Source: QKMZ01 sp012965515 (GTDB lineage Bacteria; Cyanobacteriota; Vampirovibrionia; Obscuribacterales; Obscuribacteraceae). Taken from it: 64,000 nucleotides of DNA. Below the pieces are notes generated by a model. It was not told the DNA's origin, did not search any database, and saw nothing but the letters and a program-made list of their open reading frames with translations. Within the stretch, counting starts at the first letter, position 1. Each line of letters starts with the position of its first letter. Location of the stretch: the NCBI GenBank assembly GCA_937879965.1, contig CALFMP010000038.1, positions 119,016 through 183,015 of the forward strand, read 5' to 3'. Below, piece after piece: positions 40,796 through 50,346 of the stretch. A program made the translations under genes and the position numbers.

Positions 40796-42130
40796 ATGAA
40801 GCCACGGCTGAGCTTCCGTCAAATCTGGAATATGAATTTCGGATTTCTCGGAATTCAGTTCGGTTGGGGTCTGCAGTTGGCGAACATGAGCGCCATTTAC
40901 ACCAAGTTGGGCGCAGATCCGGAGCATATTCCCATATTGTGGTTGGCTGGGCCGGTAACTGGTTTGTTGGTCCAGCCAATAATTGGCGCCATGAGCGACC
41001 GTACCTGGTGCAAACTGGGTCGGCGACGCCCATACTTCCTGGTCGGTGCAATTTTGGCGTCGATCGCGCTTTTCCTCATGCCGGACAGCTCAGCGCTTTG
41101 GCTTGCAGCGACGCTTCTATGGATTCTCGACGCATCGATCAACATAAGCATGGAACCGTTTCGCGCCTTTGTCGCGGACAAATTGAACGCCGAGCAGCGA
41201 ACAACCGGTTTCATTATGCAGAGCTTTTTTATCGGCATCGGTGCCACCATGGCTAATGCTCTGCCGCTGATTTTTAGAAACTTTGGAGTAACAGGACTGG
41301 CAGCCAACGGTGTTCCGCTGACGGTTCAGTACTCATTCAAAATTGGCGCAGCAATGTTCTTGCTTTGCGTTTTGTGGACGGTGTTTCTCTCGAATGAATA
41401 CCCGCCCGAAGATATGGAAGCATTTGAAAAGCACCGCGCGCAAAATCCAGGCGCACTTGGACTACTCAAAGAAGTTTTTCAAGAAATTCCCGAGGCTGTG
41501 CGCGAGATGCCTAAAACAATGAAGCAGCTCGCTGTGGTTCAGATATTCACCTGGCTTGGTCTATTCTGCATGTGGATGTTCTTCGGTTTGACGACGGCAT
41601 ATCACGTGTTCAAAGCTCCGGGTCCAAGTTCGGAAATCTTCGACAAAGCGACGGAATGGTCCGGTTGGTGCTTCGCTGTTTACTCGATTGTGTGTTTCAT
41701 CGTCGCCTTCATGTTGCCGAAGCTCGCAAAGAGATTCAGTCGCAAACTGATTCACGGTGTTGCCCTTGCTCTCGGCGGTTTGAGCCTTCTATCCGTTTAT
41801 TTCATTCAGGATCCAAACACGCTGCAATTCACCATGATTGGTGTTGGAATTGCCTGGGCGTCAATTCTTGCAATGCCTTATGCAATTTTGTCAGCAGCGA
41901 TTCCACCTGAGCGCACCGGCGTCTACATGGGCGTCTTCAATTTCTTCATCGTCATTCCGGAGATTCTTGCGTCGGTGACTTTTCAACCTTTGGTGAAACA
42001 CGTCTTCCACAACAACCCCTTGTATGTTGTCATGCTCGGGGGCGCATCTCTCATCGTGGCAGCCCTTTTGGTATCAACAGTCGAAGACTCAGGTGAAGTA
42101 GTTGAAAGTGCGGGCAGTGCCGGACACTAA
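40796..42130 (+). CDS. MFS transporter, GPH/SLC45-like
   Basis: 444 residues, 12 predicted transmembrane helices. Motif GAMSDRTWCKLGRRRPYFLVGA between helices 2 and 3 is the one seen in the SLC45 and glycoside-pentoside-hexuronide transporters (sucrose, maltose and similar sugars, by proton symport). WILDASINISMEPFRAFVADKL follows in helix 4. Sugar uptake is the likely role; the substrate is unknown. Coupled to the fasciclin gene (1-nt gap); TruC follows after 41 nt. Confidence 0.9.
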   Translation: MKPRLSFRQIWNMNFGFLGIQFGWGLQLANMSAIYTKLGADPEHIPILWLAGPVTGLLVQPIIGAMSDRTWCKLGRRRPYFLVGAILASIALFLMPDSSALWLAATLLWILDASINISMEPFRAFVADKLNAEQRTTGFIMQSFFIGIGATMANALPLIFRNFGVTGLAANGVPLTVQYSFKIGAAMFLLCVLWTVFLSNEYPPEDMEAFEKHRAQNPGALGLLKEVFQEIPEAVREMPKTMKQLAVVQIFTWLGLFCMWMFFGLTTAYHVFKAPGPSSEIFDKATEWSGWCFAVYSIVCFIVAFMLPKLAKRFSRKLIHGVALALGGLSLLSVYFIQDPNTLQFTMIGVGIAWASILAMPYAILSAAIPPERTGVYMGVFNFFIVIPEILASVTFQPLVKHVFHNNPLYVVMLGGASLIVAALLVSTVEDSGEVVESAGSAGH

Positions 42131-42171
42131 CACGTAATGAGAGATGCTTTTTTGAAAGTGGCAGCGGCAGC

Positions 42172-42843
42172 ATGAAGGAACCAGAATCCCGTCCAGAACT
42201 GGCAATTTTGTATCGCGATGAATTCATGATCGCGGTCAGCAAGCCGTCTGGAATGATCGTGCATCGCGGCTGGGATAACGATCCCATTACTGCCTCCGAC
42301 ATCGTGCGCGATGACATCGTTAATGCGCAGGTTTTTGCCGCTCACCGGCTAGACCGCGGCACCAGCGGTGTTTTACTCTTCGCACTAGACGCGGACACCG
42401 CACGAAATTTACAGAAGCAGATGGAGGAAGGCGGATTTCAAAAACGTTATCTCGCGCTTGTGCGCGGACCAATGAAAGAAGGTTGCCTACTCGATCATCC
42501 TATTCCAAAAGAAAAATACCACGTTCGTGTTCCGGCAGTCACAGAGTTCATTCCCATCGCACATAAAGACCGCTGGTCTCTGGTTGAAGCACGTCCAAAG
42601 ACAGGACGTCTTCATCAAATCCGCAGGCATTTGAAACATTTGAGCCATCCGGTGGTTGGGGATGTTCGCTATGGAAAGGGCGATGTTAATCGTTATTTCC
42701 GAGAGACTTACGGTCTGAATCGCCTGGCGCTACATGCCCTTGAACTGACGCTACGAAATGGATACGATGAAACCATTACCATTCATGCACCCCTGCCAAC
42801 GGATTTGACAAAGCCATTAGAAAACTTGGGTATTTGCTATTAA
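42172..42843 (+). CDS. truC: pseudouridine synthase TruC-like (tRNA U65)
   Basis: 223 residues. RluA-family core with HRLDRGTSGVLLFAL and catalytic Asp61, ending with GRLHQIRRHLKHLSHPVVGDVRYGKGDVNR, the TruC/RluC-type end. The short length and lack of an S4 domain fit TruC, which makes pseudouridine at position 65 of tRNA. Related enzymes of the family can modify rRNA, so the target is not certain. The next gene overlaps its end by 10 nt, starting with TTG. Confidence 0.88.
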   Translation: MKEPESRPELAILYRDEFMIAVSKPSGMIVHRGWDNDPITASDIVRDDIVNAQVFAAHRLDRGTSGVLLFALDADTARNLQKQMEEGGFQKRYLALVRGPMKEGCLLDHPIPKEKYHVRVPAVTEFIPIAHKDRWSLVEARPKTGRLHQIRRHLKHLSHPVVGDVRYGKGDVNRYFRETYGLNRLALHALELTLRNGYDETITIHAPLPTDLTKPLENLGICY

Positions 42844-43349
42844 TCGGCTTGTTGTGCGCAGTTATTTTAACGCTCATAACAGGTATACCAACGACGTTTG
42901 GTGCAATGCTGATCTTGTGTTTTGTGTGCTTAATGCCGGTTTATGCGCTTCAACTGCTATTCGAAAAAAGAATTGGATTTGCTTACACAGACTTGATGCT
43001 TGGAGTCAGTAAGGTAGATGAGTTGCAAGTTGCAATCCCGCCTGATGAAGCCTTCGACCTATTCGTAGCGGAGCTGGCTACAGGGAAGTTTAGCGGGGAT
43101 GTTCAACTGGAGAGAGGCAGTGGCTCCATAGTGCTACGCACAAAAGTAACAGGTAAATCCTTTGGTGAAATAGTAAAAGTGTACATAAACAAATCGGACT
43201 CTGCATCGTCGATCGTTACCATTTCAAGCAAGCCATTAATTTCAACTACCTTGGTTGACTATGGCAAAAATGCCGAGAACATGGAGATCATTCGCGCAGC
43301 AATCAGGGACGCAGAGAAGAAATATCTGGACAAAAGGCTGCTTCTATAA
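42834..43349 (+). CDS. small membrane protein of unknown function
   Basis: 171 residues. Two transmembrane helices near the start (LLIGLLCAVILTLITGIP and AMLILCFVCLMPVYALQLLF), then a soluble alpha/beta domain (about 65-170) with VDELQVAIPPDEAFDLFVAELATG and AENMEIIRAAIRDAEKKYLDK. The start is TTG 42834 because the frame overlaps the end of TruC by 10 nt; ATG 42906 would remove the first helix. No family recognised. Last gene of the run that starts at 40207. Confidence 0.7.
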   Translation: MLLIGLLCAVILTLITGIPTTFGAMLILCFVCLMPVYALQLLFEKRIGFAYTDLMLGVSKVDELQVAIPPDEAFDLFVAELATGKFSGDVQLERGSGSIVLRTKVTGKSFGEIVKVYINKSDSASSIVTISSKPLISTTLVDYGKNAENMEIIRAAIRDAEKKYLDKRLLL

Positions 43350-43351
43350 CG

Positions 43352-43897
43352 TCAATCAGAATATTGTCCGTCTTCGACCACCGTTCCGACTCCTTGCGAC
43401 AATGAGATAAGAGAGCCCATAGCCATGAATGCCATGCCGATGTCTTGATAGAGCAAGTCGCTGTTCTTCACTTCATCGCTCTGCGACGCCAATTCGGGAA
43501 GGGCAATAATGTTCTTCACTAGCTCAAAGCAATCTGGTTGTTGAATGCAGTCTTGCAAAAAAGTCCAAGGCTGAAGCATCAACTTTTTATCGCGTGAAAC
43601 GATGAAATAAAAGTCGTGCTCGTTCTCATCCTTCGCGCACGTCCAGGCCCAGCCGTATTTCACGACAAACAAATGCGCCAGTACGGCACCAAGTTGGACC
43701 AACAACAATTGAATCTGGTTTTCTTTAAACTGCGATCTTGCCTTTTCAAATTCAACGAGAAACTCAGTCAATCTATCAGCAAGTTGGTCGGGCTCATTTG
43801 CCAAACTCTGACAGCCAAGCGTCCGCAGCCCATCACGCAAATGAGCGTCCAACTCCGACTTTAAAACGGGCGAGAGAGGACGCTCTTCAATTTGCAT
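43352..43897 (-). CDS. hypothetical protein
   Basis: 181 residues, soluble, mostly helical. The first half is a charged helical region (LDAHLRDGLRTLGCQSLANEPDQLADRLTEFLVEFEKARSQFKE) and the second contains VKYGWAWTCAKDENEHDFYFIVSRDKKLMLQPW, which resembles strands of a small beta-sheet. No family recognised. Start ATG 43897 with no clear ribosome site. Converges on the membrane-protein gene with 2 nt between stops. Confidence 0.6.
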   Translation of the reverse strand: MQIEERPLSPVLKSELDAHLRDGLRTLGCQSLANEPDQLADRLTEFLVEFEKARSQFKENQIQLLLVQLGAVLAHLFVVKYGWAWTCAKDENEHDFYFIVSRDKKLMLQPWTFLQDCIQQPDCFELVKNIIALPELASQSDEVKNSDLLYQDIGMAFMAMGSLISLSQGVGTVVEDGQYSD

Positions 43898-43920
43898 TTT
43901 AGAAACAACCGTTCGAGAGA

Positions 43921-44424
43921 TTAGTTATTCTTCGGCGCATCCACCGCTGGAGCAGCAGAATCGACAGAGACGGAGCTGGACTTCCAGCTTTCTTTATCAA
44001 CCTTCCAAGCTCCATCTTCTAAAACCATGGTGCACTCACCTTTGGTCTCCTCTTTGACTTTGCCGAGAAGGGGGCGCTCCAGAATCACAGGCTTGCCATC
44101 ACCGACAATCAATTTCAGACTGGCCTTACCGCCTTCAATTTTAGACGAAACGACATGAACGTCTTTTGGGCAAGTGTCCTTTATGAACCCGAAAAACATA
44201 GCGCGTTCTTCTTTGGGGGTAGAAAACACCTCTTTGGCACGTCCAGAGCACATGAAAGGTGTGACTTCGTCTACGCTCTTCGCATTGAGAAGCGTCTGAT
44301 GATACTTCGCATAAACAGATTCCGGCGTCTGCTTCGCATCTTCGCAAAATGCCGATGGGCTGATCAATACAGCCAGACTACCGACGAGCAGAGAAAGAGA
44401 TGCGATGCGAGTTTTGATTTTCAT
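43921..44424 (-). CDS. exported DUF4878-like protein
   Basis: 167 residues. Signal peptide (LSLLVGSLAVLISPSAFC, cleavage before EDAK). The mature part is a SnoaL/DUF4878-like fold: TPESVYAKYHQTLLNAKSVDEVTPFMCSGRAKEVF, then a sheet with GGKASLKLIVGDGKPVILERPLLG and ECTMVLEDGAWKVDKESW, the closing strand pattern of DUF4878. Function unknown. Next to a divergent gap of 339 nt before the MBOAT gene. Confidence 0.75.
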   Translation of the reverse strand: MKIKTRIASLSLLVGSLAVLISPSAFCEDAKQTPESVYAKYHQTLLNAKSVDEVTPFMCSGRAKEVFSTPKEERAMFFGFIKDTCPKDVHVVSSKIEGGKASLKLIVGDGKPVILERPLLGKVKEETKGECTMVLEDGAWKVDKESWKSSSVSVDSAAPAVDAPKNN

Positions 44425-44763
44425 TTTGGTAATTTATCCTGTTCAGACTTCCAACTTCCGGTTCTACGCGTAAATCGGGAGCTTTAGGAGGAATCGCGAG
44501 AACGCACCAATTGTCCGCCTTTTACACTTTGAACCGCTCTCTTGACATTCAAATTAGAAGAACATAAGAGAGCCAACCAAAATGTCGCAAAGTCTCAGTC
44601 AGACCAAACGCGCAAGGCTTTGAATGCTCTACCCAAGCCAATCAGTTGAAATCTAAGCCTCGGCTAAAGAAAAGGACTGTCAAACCGGCAAAAATATCCA
44701 TTGGCAACGGGCCAACTGCGGCTCACAAGCATTCGGAACGACCGATCCGCAGCATTTCAAATA
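44425..44763. promoter_or_regulatory. 339-bp gap before the acetylation genes
   Basis: Between two divergent genes. A TTGACA hexamer at 44542-44547 is followed 15-17 nt later only by a weak -10 (CATAAG or TAAGAG), so a plus-strand promoter is possible but weak. No hairpin or known repeat is visible. Confidence 0.35.
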
Positions 44764-46302
44764 ATGCTTTTCAACAGCCTTTCCTATTTCATTTTCTTTC
44801 CGGTGGTCTTCGCGCTTTACTGGCTGTCTCCTCGCGCGCTCAAAAAACCACTCTTGCTTTTAGCCAGCTATGTCTTTTACATGAGCTGGATTCCAAAATA
44901 CGGCTTGCTGGTCGCTGCACTCACCGGAGTCAATTACGCAATCGGATTACTGCTGGCAAAGTTTCAAAGTTCGCAGCAGCCAGACAATCACGCAACTTCC
45001 TCCGTGTCTCGAATGTCGACCGGGACCAGACTGACGCTTATCTTTGGACTGGCGATAAACCTAGGCTGCTTGATCTATTTCAAATATGTCAACTTTCTTT
45101 TTGCAACCGCTACAGACGCTCTCAATTCCTGCGTCAAACTATTCCATGTGAAGGCGCCTGAGTTCTACGCCATCACACTCGATATCATCCTGCCTTTAGG
45201 CATTTCCTTCTTTGTCTTCGAGTTTATCCACTATTTAGTGGACGTGGCAAAAGGCGAAAAACCTGTCCGCAACCCAATCGACTTCGCGCTGTTTGCGGCA
45301 TTTTTTCCATCGCAAATTGCTGGTCCAATCAAGAGATTTGAAAACTTCAACGCACAACTTGATACTCGGTCCGGACACACCGGCACCGCGCTAAAGTTCC
45401 GCAGCACTGACATGCACGCAGGTCTAGCACTAATTTTGCAGGGACTGTTCAAGAAGGTGGCGATAGCTGACAACCTTGCAATTTTGGCCAACGCCGGCTT
45501 TAACCCCGCAGTAAATTTGAGCACTGGCGACACATGGATCGCCGTACTCGCGTTCACGTTCCAAATCTACTTCGACTTCTCCGGTTATACGGATATGGGC
45601 AGAGGAAGCGCGCAAATGCTAGGTATCTCGCTTCCCGATAATTTCAACTTTCCGTATTTAGCAAAAAGTATTTCTGATTTCTGGCGGCGCTGGCATATCT
45701 CTCTTTCGACCTGGTTACGCGATTATCTGTACATTCCATTAGGCGGCGGCAGAGCGAACAAGAACAGAAATCTGTTCCTAACAATGCTGCTTGGCGGATT
45801 ATGGCACGGTGCTGCGATGCATTTCGTGGTGTGGGGCGCGTTTCACGGCGCGATGTTGGCTTTGAACAACTGGTATGACAGTGTCGTGAATAAAAGCACA
45901 GCTCTAACGAAATTCCACGGACAAATCGCCGGAAAGATCTGTGCTTGCTTGTTCACCTTCTTGTTGGTCATTATTGGGTGGATTCTCTTTAGAGCAGACA
46001 CTGTCACGCAAGCGCTGAATATGATGCAGACGATGTTCTTGGGAGCTGGTGAGAAAGCTGCAACATCTCCTTTGCTATGGACGGCATTGACACGTTCACC
46101 GGTGGTGACGGCATTGCTTATTTATTGCTGCTACGCCTCGCTTTGCTGCTTACCGAAGTTTCGCTCGGAAAAGCTACCGGAGCTGCAACCACTTGATCCA
46201 CTGGGCTGGACTGTTCGAATCCCGTTTTATGCAGTAGTAGCCATAGCAGCAATTGCCTTCGCGCCCACACAACCATCCTCATTCATTTACTTCCAGTTCT
46301 AA
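44764..46302 (+). CDS. MBOAT family O-acyltransferase (AlgI-like)
   Basis: 512 residues, about 10-11 transmembrane helices. It has the AlgI-like arrangement: ALYWLSPRALKKPLLLLASYVFYMSW (first helix pair), FPSQIAGPIKRFE and, at the active site, GGLWHGAAMHFVVWGAFHG with H348 and H361. MBOAT proteins pass an acyl group (usually acetyl) across the membrane to a periplasmic acceptor, here with the SGNH protein encoded 15 nt downstream. ATG 44764 begins right at the first helix. No strong ribosome site. Confidence 0.93.
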   Translation: MLFNSLSYFIFFPVVFALYWLSPRALKKPLLLLASYVFYMSWIPKYGLLVAALTGVNYAIGLLLAKFQSSQQPDNHATSSVSRMSTGTRLTLIFGLAINLGCLIYFKYVNFLFATATDALNSCVKLFHVKAPEFYAITLDIILPLGISFFVFEFIHYLVDVAKGEKPVRNPIDFALFAAFFPSQIAGPIKRFENFNAQLDTRSGHTGTALKFRSTDMHAGLALILQGLFKKVAIADNLAILANAGFNPAVNLSTGDTWIAVLAFTFQIYFDFSGYTDMGRGSAQMLGISLPDNFNFPYLAKSISDFWRRWHISLSTWLRDYLYIPLGGGRANKNRNLFLTMLLGGLWHGAAMHFVVWGAFHGAMLALNNWYDSVVNKSTALTKFHGQIAGKICACLFTFLLVIIGWILFRADTVTQALNMMQTMFLGAGEKAATSPLLWTALTRSPVVTALLIYCCYASLCCLPKFRSEKLPELQPLDPLGWTVRIPFYAVVAIAAIAFAPTQPSSFIYFQF

Positions 46303-46317
46303 CGCCGTTTCACTTCA

Positions 46318-47628
46318 ATGATTAAAACCCCGACACCACCAAACGCCAAGACAGAGCATGCAGATGCGCTGCAGGTGGGTGGCGCGACCGGAACAAACAG
46401 TCGGACAAAAAACAAACAAATAGTCATTCTTGCCGTTGCTGTGAGCAGCCTCATTATCTCGATCTTGATGCTCGAATTCTGCCTGGCTGTTGCAGGCGTT
46501 GGTGAAGAAGAGTATTTGAAACGCGACCCAGAGATCGGTTGGGTCATGATGCCGAAGAAACACATCACTTGGAGGCATGAAGGTTATTCGATTGCACAAG
46601 TAAACAGCGCCGGCATGCTGGATCGCGAATTTCCGCTCGAGAAAAGCAAAGACACATTGCGAATTGCGGTAGTCGGCGATTCCTATGTAGAAGCATTGCA
46701 GGTGTCTCGAGAACAAAACTTCTGCAAGTTGTTGGAAGACTCGTTGGGCAAAAACGCAGTAGCCAGAGGCAAGAACGTGGAAGTTCTTAATTTCGGTATC
46801 TCCGCATACAACATTGCACAGATTTACCTGCGCCTCAAGAATCTTGCCGTCAAATACCATCCCGACATAGTCATAGTCACAGAATCAGTAGACGCAACGA
46901 GATATCTCTCACCTGAAGGCGGAGGCTTCTTCCGTGCACGTCCGAACTTCACCCTGGGGCAGGACAAAGAACTCATCTGCAATTACGACAAACAAAATGC
47001 TTGGTTGCAATCTCCAGAAGGATTACGAGTCCGCTCAACTGCGTGGTTGAGAGAAAACAGTCACATTTGGGGAGTCGCTGCAAAAGCAGCTGAGCAAGCG
47101 ACCATGTACATGGATGAGATCAAACGGGGTCATGCGAAATTTGGAGCGACGGTAACCGACAAAAAGACGACGTTCGAGACAGCTAAAGGTCCAGCCTGTG
47201 TCAATGGGGTGTTTATCCAGCCGGAAGCGACATCCAGTCCGCGAATGCCGAGTGTGTTCCTGCCACGCTATCAGGAGGCACTGGTCAAATGGTGGCCGGT
47301 TCACCGAAAACTGCTCTTTGAGATGAAAGAAGAATGCAAGGCTATCGGCGCGGAGATGGTCTTGGTTCGCCTTCCTCAAGTCAACGCCTACGACAACGTC
47401 ACTGAAACCAAATTGCTGAAAAGGTTCGCCACCAGAAATGGTGTCAGTTTCATTGACGCAACAAAAACATTCCAGCTCTATAAGGACAAGACGGCGCCAC
47501 TCTTCTATGACCCGCACATGAGCGAGCACGGGCACCGGTTGATTGCCAATCAACTTAACGAAGAATTGGCACCCGTCATCAGAAAGAAACTAGACGAGAA
47601 GGCAGTTTTACCCAGCATTAGCAAGTAG
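46318..47628 (+). CDS. SGNH-hydrolase-like O-acetylation partner
   Basis: 436 residues. Signal anchor (IVILAVAVSSLIISILMLEF, about 34-55). SGNH esterase fold: block I VVGDSYVEAL with catalytic S122, block II NFGISAYN, and the C-terminal DPH (D398-x-H400) in DPHMSEHGH. It is the partner in AlgI-AlgJ/DltB-D type systems that transfer or remove acetyl groups on exopolysaccharide. It starts 15 nt after the MBOAT gene. Its last 21 nt overlap the stop end of the converging disulfide reductase gene. Confidence 0.9.
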   Translation: MIKTPTPPNAKTEHADALQVGGATGTNSRTKNKQIVILAVAVSSLIISILMLEFCLAVAGVGEEEYLKRDPEIGWVMMPKKHITWRHEGYSIAQVNSAGMLDREFPLEKSKDTLRIAVVGDSYVEALQVSREQNFCKLLEDSLGKNAVARGKNVEVLNFGISAYNIAQIYLRLKNLAVKYHPDIVIVTESVDATRYLSPEGGGFFRARPNFTLGQDKELICNYDKQNAWLQSPEGLRVRSTAWLRENSHIWGVAAKAAEQATMYMDEIKRGHAKFGATVTDKKTTFETAKGPACVNGVFIQPEATSSPRMPSVFLPRYQEALVKWWPVHRKLLFEMKEECKAIGAEMVLVRLPQVNAYDNVTETKLLKRFATRNGVSFIDATKTFQLYKDKTAPLFYDPHMSEHGHRLIANQLNEELAPVIRKKLDEKAVLPSISK

Positions 47629-48996
47629 CAAGTTGAGACTCTCAGCCATAGTTGGATGAGTCCAGATTGCGTCTCGCATTTGCTCATATGTCAGATTGCC
47701 TAGCATACCGGCTTGAACGACCGACATGATCTCACCACCTTCGTGCGCAAAGATCGAACAACCCAAGATGTGTCCGGTCTTCTTGTCGATAACAGCTTTC
47801 AATATTCCGCGCGTTTCTCCAGAGGTTGTAGCGCGCGGGATTTTCGCCGCTGGCATTTTAGCAATTAGAATGTCGTGTCCCGCTTTTCGTGCATCCTGCT
47901 CAGTCATGCCGACGCGACCAAGCTCCGGATCCACAAACAAAGTATAAGGAATCAAGCGCCCTTTGGTAGAACGCTTCTTGTCGTGCAGAAAGAGGTCGCG
48001 AAGAATGCGGAAATCATCCCAACTCACATGAGTGAAATGCGGACCACCGTTGCAGTCGCCAATTGCCCATATGTCCTCGGCAGAAGTTTCCAAATACTCG
48101 CTGACTTCGATGTAGCCGCGCTTGTCCAGTTTCACACCGGTAGCTTCAGGATGAAGTTTGGCATTGTTTGAAACTCTGCCCGTCGCAACAAGAATGTGCG
48201 AGCATTCAAGGGTTTCATCCGCGTTTGCCTTCTTCAACGTCAATTTTGCAGTTTTTCCTGAGCGCGAAACAGATGACACCTCGACACCTGAGATGAAGCG
48301 AATGCCTTCCTTTTCCAAAACTTCCCTTATTGCCGCAGCGATGTCTTCGTCTTCCTTCGGAAGAAATCTATCTGTGCGCAATAGAACTGTAACTTCACTG
48401 CCTAGACGCCGGAAAATTTGTGCAAATTCGAGAGCAATGTAACCGCCCCCGATAATGCAGAGGTGTGACGGGAGTTCTTCCAGTTCCATTATGCTCGCGT
48501 TGGTGAGATAGCCGGCTTCGGCTAGTCCCGGAGTATTGGGAATCATCGGGCTGCTACCGGTGTTAATCACAATACGATCAGCCGTCAGTTTTCTACTGCC
48601 ACCATCTATGGTGTTCACTTCTACAATTTTGTGATCGACAAACTTAGCAACTCCCAAGACAAAGTCCATATTCGGAGTGCTGCTAAAGAGCTGCTTGTGG
48701 GTATCGACCATGCCTTTCACTACGCGGCGCTTGCGATCGATAACGCCCTTAATTTGGTTGCCGCCGTCATTCACAGCCAGTCCGAATTGCGCGCTGTGGT
48801 GCACATGGTGCAGAAGCTTTGCACTTGCCACCATTGTCTTGGTAGGTATGCAGGCAACATTGATGCACGTGCCGCCGATTTGCCCCTCTTCAACGAGCGC
48901 CACTTTCTTGCCGGCGGGTCCGAGAACCATCGCCAGAGACTTACCACCTTTCCCCCCACCAACAATCAGGTAGTCAAAATGCTCAACAGCAGCCAC
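47608..48996 (-). CDS. FAD-dependent disulfide reductase family enzyme
   Basis: 462 residues, class I pyridine-nucleotide disulfide oxidoreductase. FAD site DYLIVGGGKGGKS, redox-active pair GGTCINVACIPTK (C-xxxx-C), NAD site CIIGGGYIALEFAQIF, FAD-closing IWAIGDCNGGP and the dimer-domain end THPTMAESLNLL with the active-site His-Pro-Thr-x-x-Glu. It is in the mercuric reductase/dihydrolipoamide dehydrogenase superfamily, most like MerA-type core proteins without the N-terminal metal-binding domain; substrate unknown. Start GTG 48996 has AGGAGG upstream. Its 3' end overlaps that of the SGNH gene by 21 nt. Confidence 0.92.
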   Translation of the reverse strand: MAAVEHFDYLIVGGGKGGKSLAMVLGPAGKKVALVEEGQIGGTCINVACIPTKTMVASAKLLHHVHHSAQFGLAVNDGGNQIKGVIDRKRRVVKGMVDTHKQLFSSTPNMDFVLGVAKFVDHKIVEVNTIDGGSRKLTADRIVINTGSSPMIPNTPGLAEAGYLTNASIMELEELPSHLCIIGGGYIALEFAQIFRRLGSEVTVLLRTDRFLPKEDEDIAAAIREVLEKEGIRFISGVEVSSVSRSGKTAKLTLKKANADETLECSHILVATGRVSNNAKLHPEATGVKLDKRGYIEVSEYLETSAEDIWAIGDCNGGPHFTHVSWDDFRILRDLFLHDKKRSTKGRLIPYTLFVDPELGRVGMTEQDARKAGHDILIAKMPAAKIPRATTSGETRGILKAVIDKKTGHILGCSIFAHEGGEIMSVVQAGMLGNLTYEQMRDAIWTHPTMAESLNLLLANAG

Positions 48997-49134
48997 AATC
49001 GCCTCCTGAAAACCATCGCAGTCTCGTGCAGTTACAGGGGCATACTATACCGCGGACCAATCTTGAAGGTCACACGAAATCCGGCAACCTGGATCGGAAG
49101 TGGAAAAATTGTAGATTGTGGTTGGCAGTGGTGC

Positions 49135-50346
49135 TTAGAAATTCAAGCGCAGCTGAATTCTCGAGCCATTGTTATGGTGATGGTGGTGATGATGATTGTG
49201 ACCGCTCTGATACCGATCGTAATAGCCACGGTCAAAACCAGGATCACGGAAGATATTCACGCGCCCACCATTGTGATTGTGAATCATGCCGAGAATTTGA
49301 CGCAGCATCATTTGCTGAACATATGCTTGGCGAGGATCGAAGTCGTAGCTGTAATCGTTGCCGAATGCCATCGGACGACCATAGCGATCATAGAGAACGT
49401 TCTGACGCGGGTCGTAAACGGAACGTTCAAATTGATCGTATTGCATGCTCGGATCTAGCACTGCATAACGGTCAGTCTGGCGGTAGTCTTGCGAGTACTG
49501 ACCATATTGGTCGAAGGGCAATTGAGTGTTTCCGTTCTGCGAAATGCGCAGCGTGTCGTCGTAATACAGGCGCCAGGGTTCAACATAGCCGGCAGCATTG
49601 GGGTCTGTGACCTGGTAGCGTCCGAGGTCGGAGCCGTAATCCTGTCTCCATTGTCCGCTATTGTCCGCGTAGCCAGTGCCGGGAACATAGGTGTTGCCGA
49701 CGTCCGAGCCGTAGTCTTGTCTCCATTGCCCGCTATTATCTGCATAACCGGTTCCAGGGACGTAGGTCTGCCCGACGTCAGAACCGTAGTTCTGTCTCCA
49801 TTGTCCGGTGCTGTCGACATAGCCGGTACCATCGTTTTGAATACCAGGTCTGTAGGTCTGGCCAACGTCATGTCCATAAGTCGAGCGCCAATCTCCGGGG
49901 TTCTCGCTCTGCACGCCCGGTCTGAAAGTCTGCCCGACGTCGCTGCCATAGGTTGCACGGTACGGGCCTGTGCTCTCGCTCATCTGACCGGCTCTAAAAT
50001 TGTTCGCAACGTCGCTGCCGTAGGTCGCACGGTACCGGCCGGTGCTTTCACTCATCTGACCGGCTCTAAAATTGTTCGCAACGTCGCTGCCATAGGTCGC
50101 ACGATACCGGCCGGTACTTTCACTCATCTGACCGGCTCTAAAATTGTTCGCAACGTCGCTGCCGTATGTAGCGCGCCACTGGCCGCCACTTTGGGTCTGC
50201 CTCTGCTCACCTTGCTGGTAATTCTGTCCAACGTCGCCGCCGTAGGTGGCTCTGTAATTGGCGCGCTGATAGGCGTCTTCATAGACGCCGCTGTTGTCGG
50301 ATTCTGGCTGGGAGTACCCAGCATTTGAGAAGGTTTCGTAGGTCAT
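49135..50346 (-). CDS. 24-residue tandem-repeat protein with His-rich tail
   Basis: 403 residues, no signal peptide and no known family. Residues about 25-240 hold about nine units of roughly 24-26 residues with the theme Y-R-A-T-Y-G-S-D-V-xx-x-FRAG or YxPG. Three consecutive units (about 50010-50170) are nearly identical, with DNA period 72 bp exactly, so expansion is recent. The rest is Tyr/Asp/Gln-rich and ends with a poly-His cluster and a terminal Phe (IQLRLNF). Tyr/Gly/Asp and His richness suggests a disordered or adhesive or metal-binding protein. Start ATG 50346 has no site; a GTG at 50409 is also in frame. Confidence 0.8.
   Translation of the reverse strand: MTYETFSNAGYSQPESDNSGVYEDAYQRANYRATYGGDVGQNYQQGEQRQTQSGGQWRATYGSDVANNFRAGQMSESTGRYRATYGSDVANNFRAGQMSESTGRYRATYGSDVANNFRAGQMSESTGPYRATYGSDVGQTFRPGVQSENPGDWRSTYGHDVGQTYRPGIQNDGTGYVDSTGQWRQNYGSDVGQTYVPGTGYADNSGQWRQDYGSDVGNTYVPGTGYADNSGQWRQDYGSDLGRYQVTDPNAAGYVEPWRLYYDDTLRISQNGNTQLPFDQYGQYSQDYRQTDRYAVLDPSMQYDQFERSVYDPRQNVLYDRYGRPMAFGNDYSYDFDPRQAYVQQMMLRQILGMIHNHNGGRVNIFRDPGFDRGYYDRYQSGHNHHHHHHHNNGSRIQLRLNF
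49981..50190 (-). repeat. 72-bp tandem DNA repeat inside the repeat gene
   Basis: Near-identical units begin at 49981, 50053 and 50125 (period 72 bp, 24 codons). Only a few bases differ, including synonymous changes, and flanking units diverge more. This is recent slippage or unequal recombination. Confidence 0.85.
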
